Positions 58,421 to 64,000 of a DNA stretch of 64,000 bases are shown here, one piece after another (the stretch's first letter is position 1; every line of letters starts with the position of its first letter). The notes beneath the pieces are model-generated. The model was not told the DNA's origin, did no database searches, and saw nothing but the letters and a program-made list of their open reading frames with translations. Made by a program: the position numbers and the translations under genes. This DNA comes from Boswellia sacra (Eukaryota > Streptophyta > Magnoliopsida > Sapindales > Burseraceae), in contig SNVD02007596.1 of assembly GCA_013180625.2 (NCBI GenBank), positions 62,001 to 126,000 of the forward strand, written 5' to 3'.

Positions 58421-61400
58421 TCAAATATTGGCACCTACACTTCTTGGCCTACAACAGCAGTGGGAAGCTTTTCTTGGGAGGGAATAATCTGCCTGCAAAT
58501 TTGGATCAACTGCCACATCCTCAGCACGTGACCATATGTAAACCCCTCGCTGTTGCCGGCTGCCTGGCACAGTGTTGTCTAGTACCAATGCCACCAAGAG
58601 CGTGACAACCATGTTCATGGACATAAGTGCATTTATTGCAAAATCAAGCTAAAACATTCAGAAAGAAAATTATAGATCAGCTCTTTACTAACAGAAGGGG
58701 CCAAAAAAAAAAATGATAATATGCTCATGTGCATTCATATACATGTAAATAGAAACAACTAAAAAAGTACACCCGCATTAATGTGATTCAATCAACATTT
58801 AGAACACTGACCGTTGTCTTCCATCAGTTAATCAGGAAACACAATTCATGAATTTAATCATATAAAAGCCCAACTACAAACACATCAGAAAACTTACTTG
58901 TTTACTACCCGAGTGCACTGGTCCATTTGATGCTGCTGCATAAGGAACAAAATAACCGGGCAGTATCAAACTGGATTCAGGTTGGTACTGCTGAAAGTAG
59001 GCAGGAATGGACAAACCAAGAAATAATGAAACACCAACTATCATAATGTTCCTAAAGCTTGCTGATTGGCTATACTGTAAAGTTGAGAGACCCATAGCCA
59101 CAACAAGAGCCCACATGAAGCAGAGTATGGAAGCTGCCAGGGCCTGTGGTACAGATGCAAGGATAGCACCAATTTTTCCTATCAAACAGAAACAAAAAAA
59201 AAAAAAAAAAAAAAAACAGAAAATATTTACACATTTAAGACAAAAATAATATGTTTCATTTTATAGTGGAGGATATTAGCTACATATTTCATCCACGTTT
59301 ATCAGTTTTCCATATTTTACCTTTTATTACAACCAATTCAACATGCACAGCACACAAGCGTGAGTACAAATCAGAGAACTGAGAAGACTTCTGACCATTT
59401 TTCAATATCAACTCCACTAAGATGCCTAATGCAAAAAATTATTTGTACTTTTGAACTAATCATATAGGTTACAGGAAGTTTGTACTGCCAAGTTAATCCT
59501 GGTAGGCTTTGCACCTACACACACATTCAGCAGATTTATAGTGCACAAGTATGCACTTGAGTTGGTATTTCTCTCTTAATCTTGGTTTTTAGATAACAAG
59601 CCATGGTGCTTTACCTACAAATGAGAAGAAAATCAAGAAAGCTGCTCCAACTTGCACCACCCTACGGCTTGCCACTTTTGTTATATTAATGGTATGCACA
59701 TTTTCTGTCAAGGTTGTTGACCCGGTACCTGAACCCCAAAGTCCAGCCAATATACTGCAAAAACCCTCCAGTGCAATTCCTCTGCTGACAACTCCTGGAG
59801 TTGGAGGTTGTGAATTGACTAGCACAGATGAAGTGTGATATGTTCCGACCTGCGTTTAAGTCGTTATACAATTAGCATCAATCACACTTACATTTCATCT
59901 CTTTATTAGACATTAAATACTTGAATATCACAACATCAAGTTAGAAACTCTATTATCTTTTTATTTCTCTAAAATAAGTACTGCACTAGCCATTAACAAT
60001 CATGAGAGGTCATACTCCATTCTGTGCTTTCACGGTTTCACGATAAAGATGAGGCTTCTCAGAAACTAATTTAAGAAGAGAGCAATTCTAGTATTCTACC
60101 AATCTTTTGGTAAATGTGAATTATAGGCTACTAACCGAATCTACTGTCGCAACCAGTGACACAATGATCATGATCATGGAGGTCCTAAAATGGAAGATAG
60201 GGATGCCCCACTGTAGAGGGTAGGGAATTCTGACCCATGCAGCAGTTCTCCAAGCATTGGAAACATCAGTCCTACAATGCTTCATTGTATATGCATGCTT
60301 TATACATGCATCAATTAAGATATTTGAGCTAGGTACGTCAGGACTGCAACCTTTATAGTTGTATGCTCCACCAGCAGTTAAGAAGAATGCATATGTCCAA
60401 ATAATCATAACAGTCAGAGGAACCTGGAATAATTCAGTGGATGAAAGAAACATTGATTAATGATTACCACTAATTGACAAATGAACCTCATGAGAATTCT
60501 AAGCAACTGAAAGCCACAACTTAATTAATATGTATATGGTATATCTGTCACAGCTTTTCTTCACGGTTCTCTTCCTCTCATTTTGCAGAACCAAGAATAA
60601 GGAAACTTTGTATTGGAAGCATGGGCTGTTAGATTTCCCAACAATATAAAACAAAAAAGACCTTTATAATAGTGCTTTCAAATTGTCACTTGAAAGACAA
60701 TAACAGACAAACTATTTTAAAAATAGTTAACATAATCTAGAAGATCACTTTAATTACTATTTTCCATTCCCCTGTTCTTTTCCAAAGCCTTTAACAACAT
60801 AGTTGAATAATAATGATTATGAAAATTCTTTCTGATCCCACTTCTATCAAGGCAAACGACATGCTAACTACTTTTTAGGCGACCAAAGTCAAAAGGTACC
60901 AAGATACGATGGCAAATGAGGAAGTGGTAGAACGTGTTTCTCAATATCAAAGGGTAATATAGGATTATCTAAACCACACGAGTATCTTTATCAAGCCAAA
61001 TTTAGCAAGAAATAGCATATTTAAAAGTAGAAACATACCGCATAAATTCGGAACAGACGATGTCCAAAGACAGATATTCCTCGTAGGTACTGAAAATAGA
61101 ACATAGAACAATAGTAAATTCTTTTTGCGTATTTTGCTAGATTTAAATGAATAAGAAGCTCAAAAATTGAACAAACTTTCATAAGCTGATAAAAATGAGA
61201 ACAGACATCCGCTGGACTATCGAATGTATAGACCGATTTAATATCAGACTCTATATTCAGATTTCTTAAACTGCTCAGGAAATAAGCTTACCAGTGTAAA
61301 TATAAGAATCAACAATATCAGGGGAATGCTAATTTCCACACAGCTACCTGCTTGTGGAAAACCATAGCTAAAAAATGCTAAACCTATTGCAGCAACAGTT

Positions 61401-64000
61401 GGTGCCACTACAACAGGGTTAATCAATCTGCAACAAAAAATATATAACAAGTTAAAAATTAAAATAAAATTTTTCCAGCTTATAACTGAAAAAAAACAGC
61501 TTTTGAGCATACTTGATATGTTACTCTATGCAATGAATCATTCAACATAATTATATGTATAAGTTACTGATGTCCTTTACAAAGAGAGCATAATAGACAG
61601 TTGCTACAGCATATTGTAATTTTCTTTTCTTTTGGTATGACCTCAGGGCATCTATGAACTTCAAAAGAATCTGCAGATGTGTCCATGTCATACACAATTC
61701 CAGAATGGTCTAGGATAGAGGAAGCTTAATTGTGCAAGAAAATTTCCAATAATTAGCTTCAAATCCAACAGTCAGAAATGGTATGAAAATAAACATTCTA
61801 TGTAAAATGCAGCAAGAAAAAAAACTTCAAAGTTACATAGCTATTAACTTATAATCCATTGATTGCTGCATAAGATAGACTAATACTCAGTAAATGAGTA
61901 CAACAAGAAAATTGAAATTCCAGTAGATGCACAAGTAATTACTAATTACAAACATCTCTTAAATTACCTTAGGAGAAGAGACATTAGACCAGTGAATCCC
62001 AATATGCTTTGGAATATTGAACCAATAATAATTGCTCCTTGCAGTTCCCTCATAATATGCCTAAATTTCTGCAGAAGAATCCGTATGCACCAATTGTACA
62101 CTAATAAGTTTGAATTAAGAAGAAGATTTAAATGCTTCATAAACCAAAATCTCCTTGAATTATTCAAAAGAGAGTCATTACAAAAATATGAAAATTTTCA
62201 ATTCCTATCTCTTATGGAAAACATTCTTGTAGTTTGAAATGGAGAAACTTTTTCAAAACACAAGAAGTTTTTCCTGATTTTGGAATAGCAGAGGCGTCTG
62301 TGATAAAGATGATTAAACTCAGAGATGAATGGTATAACATTTATTTGTGTAACCGGACTTACATGTTCTGTGAGATTCCTATACTCCCGAGCATTTATGA
62401 TAACAAGTGCTGGAGCCAAATATACAAATGAGCTCCCTTGAACTAATGGAAGTCGGGTCCCAAAGTAGGAATGCAATATTGTAGTAATGCCACTTATAAG
62501 CAGCATTGTAGAAATCACTGTGGCAGTATCTTTCTGGCATCATTCAGGTAAGAGTATATTTATAAATATATAAATAACAGTCAACTTCTTAAATAGCATT
62601 AGATGTCAAAGAACCCATAAGAGAAGATTCTTACATCTGTTCCTCCCATGGCTGGAACAATGATCAAGGGAATGAATATAAGTGAACCAGCTAATGATAA
62701 GAAGTGCTGCAGGCCATAGTATATAAGTGCCACTACAGTAATATAACAATCAGATAAGAGTTAGGAAATAATACTCATTCTATAAGCTACTACGACTACA
62801 ACAGATTCAGAAACTCAAGAATCTAAGGAACAAGTATGTAAGCATGAAAGTAATTATAGCTTAACATTTAGAAGGAAAAAATTATATGAAAAAAAGGTAT
62901 CATTCAAAATATAACTAAATGCAGGTTTTATTGCAAGAAGGCATAACTAAAACTTATTTCTAGCTCATATGTTATTAAATGAGGGTATTAGAGCACTTTC
63001 AGAATTGTCCTCAAACATGGGCCAGCAAAGGTATGTAGTTGACAAAAATTTAACAGGCCTATTGTCAATATGAAAGTGTCACACAAAACATGAGTAAACA
63101 TCTTGCATAAATTTGTTTCTCCTTTATGTTCTGTTTTTTCTGGTTCATCTTTTACTTGCCTATGCTTAACAGAAAAATAGAATACTATCACAAAATTCAG
63201 CTGATCTACAGTGGTCACCGTTCCTCTCACCAAAAATAGTAAAAAAAAAAACTAGAGGTCCATTCTTTTTTGGATTAGTTCTTAATTAACATACTCCTCT
63301 CTCACCCTTAATCTACATCTACGTACGTAGACTACACTAATTTATTTTTCTAACAGTAGTTCCACATTAGCCTCACTACCAACAGTATAAAGTATCACAT
63401 TTAAGCTCCTCCACACCTAATCAACAATTTAGCCAGAAAATCAACCAGCACAAACAAAACAATAATTGCAATCCAATATTCAAAATACATCATAAAATTA
63501 AATTAAATGGCAAAAATGAAAGAAACTAACCGTGACCCGGATTATCCCTCAGTCCAAATCTCATTCCTGATTGTCTGATCCACCATCCATCAGCAGGCTC
63601 TTCACCACCTGGATACATATAAACCTGCTCATCTCCTTCCACTTTCTCTTCCTCCTTCTTGGGTGCAACCGGATTAACAGTTGGAACCTCATTTGCACTC
63701 CCATTGACAGTTCCATTTCCATTCACATGAGCAACACCATTCCTATTCAACCTCTCATCAACTTTCTCCTCCAAAACAGATTCATCTCTGATTCTCCTTC
63801 TCTCATCCACTCTTAGAGCTCCATCTCTGAACCCAAAAGCCCCGCCATTTCGCTCATTGCTTCTCACCTCATGCCCGAAACCGGTATCCGGTTCAATCTC
63901 CGAGCCTCTGCTGGGCCTAGTGCGGCCCAGAACAGGATCTATTTCAATCTTGGGCGATGACCCTCCTCCTGCTCTACCCTTCTCTATATCAAAACCAGAA
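58421..64000 (-). CDS. NAT12: Nucleobase-ascorbate transporter, NAT11/NAT12 type, 5'-partial, 10 exons seen
   Basis: A multi-pass membrane permease for purine/uracil-type substrates or ascorbate. Minus-strand exons: 63531-64000 (cut by the window edge), 62635-62732, 62363-62533, 61968-62068, 61292-61427, 61039-61089, 60136-60423, 59615-59849, 58898-59178 and 58421-58648. About 685 aa are visible, in frame throughout; only a short N-terminal piece is missing. The first ~140 residues are the long hydrophilic, Glu/Arg/Asn-rich extension that separates NAT11/NAT12 from shorter plant NATs. The core shows the QH motif (YYGLQHFLSLAG), GSSFVYLAPAL, PVVVAPTVAAIGL, and the NAT signature in variant form (TENVHTINITKVASRR). 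The tail is Cys-rich (SHCCCRPRS). NAT11 and NAT12 cannot be told apart here. It is convergent with the PUB32-like gene. Confidence 0.93.

Overview
The window is nuclear DNA from a flowering plant, most likely a eudicot. It is AT-rich, carries intron-containing genes with GT..AG borders, Ty1/copia retrotransposons and short inverted-repeat MITEs, and has two nuclear-type tRNA genes. I cannot name the species from sequence alone.

Layout. (1) 1-19020 is a retrotransposon graveyard. A minus-strand copia element (2041-5410 plus 12410-15360) is split by a complete plus-strand insertion of the same family (5411-12409), flanked by a 5-bp target duplication ATTCA. Both copies carry gag, protease and integrase remnants and stop just inside reverse transcriptase, so the family looks non-autonomous. 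The outer element sits in a repeat-rich sequence present twice (274-2040 and 15361-17132, about 1% different). This implies a large tandem duplication of about 15 kb or an assembly join at about 2040. The sequence on to 19020 looks like the LTR and primer-binding region of a Ty3/gypsy-type element. (2) 19020-28160 is AT-rich intergenic DNA with a Mutator-type MITE that has a perfect 9-bp target duplication, a second candidate MITE, and a tRNA-Arg(CCU). (3) 28162-37432 is a gene cluster: an RLCK VI kinase (RBK1-like, 8 exons), an intronless TPR membrane-anchored protein, and on the minus strand an AINTEGUMENTA-like AP2 transcription factor (AIL6/PLT3-like, 9 exons including a 9-bp micro-exon). 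(4) 37433-53232 is intergenic DNA containing a full-length but decayed minus-strand copia element (42649-47839), another MITE, a fold-back element and a tRNA-Ala(CGC). (5) 53233-64000 holds a U-box/pseudokinase gene (PUB32-like, 8 exons). Tail to tail with it lies a nucleobase-ascorbate transporter of the NAT11/NAT12 type, whose first exon runs off the right edge.

The genes do not form one pathway. From memory, RBK1 and AIL6 are also neighbours in Arabidopsis (At5g10520 and At5g10510), so this pair is probably an old conserved block. I rebuilt the exon structures of the four multi-exon genes by hand. In every case the splice sites are GT..AG and the summed coding length stays in frame. I found no sign of a wholly new system. 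The most unusual material is the nested non-autonomous copia family and the duplication around it.
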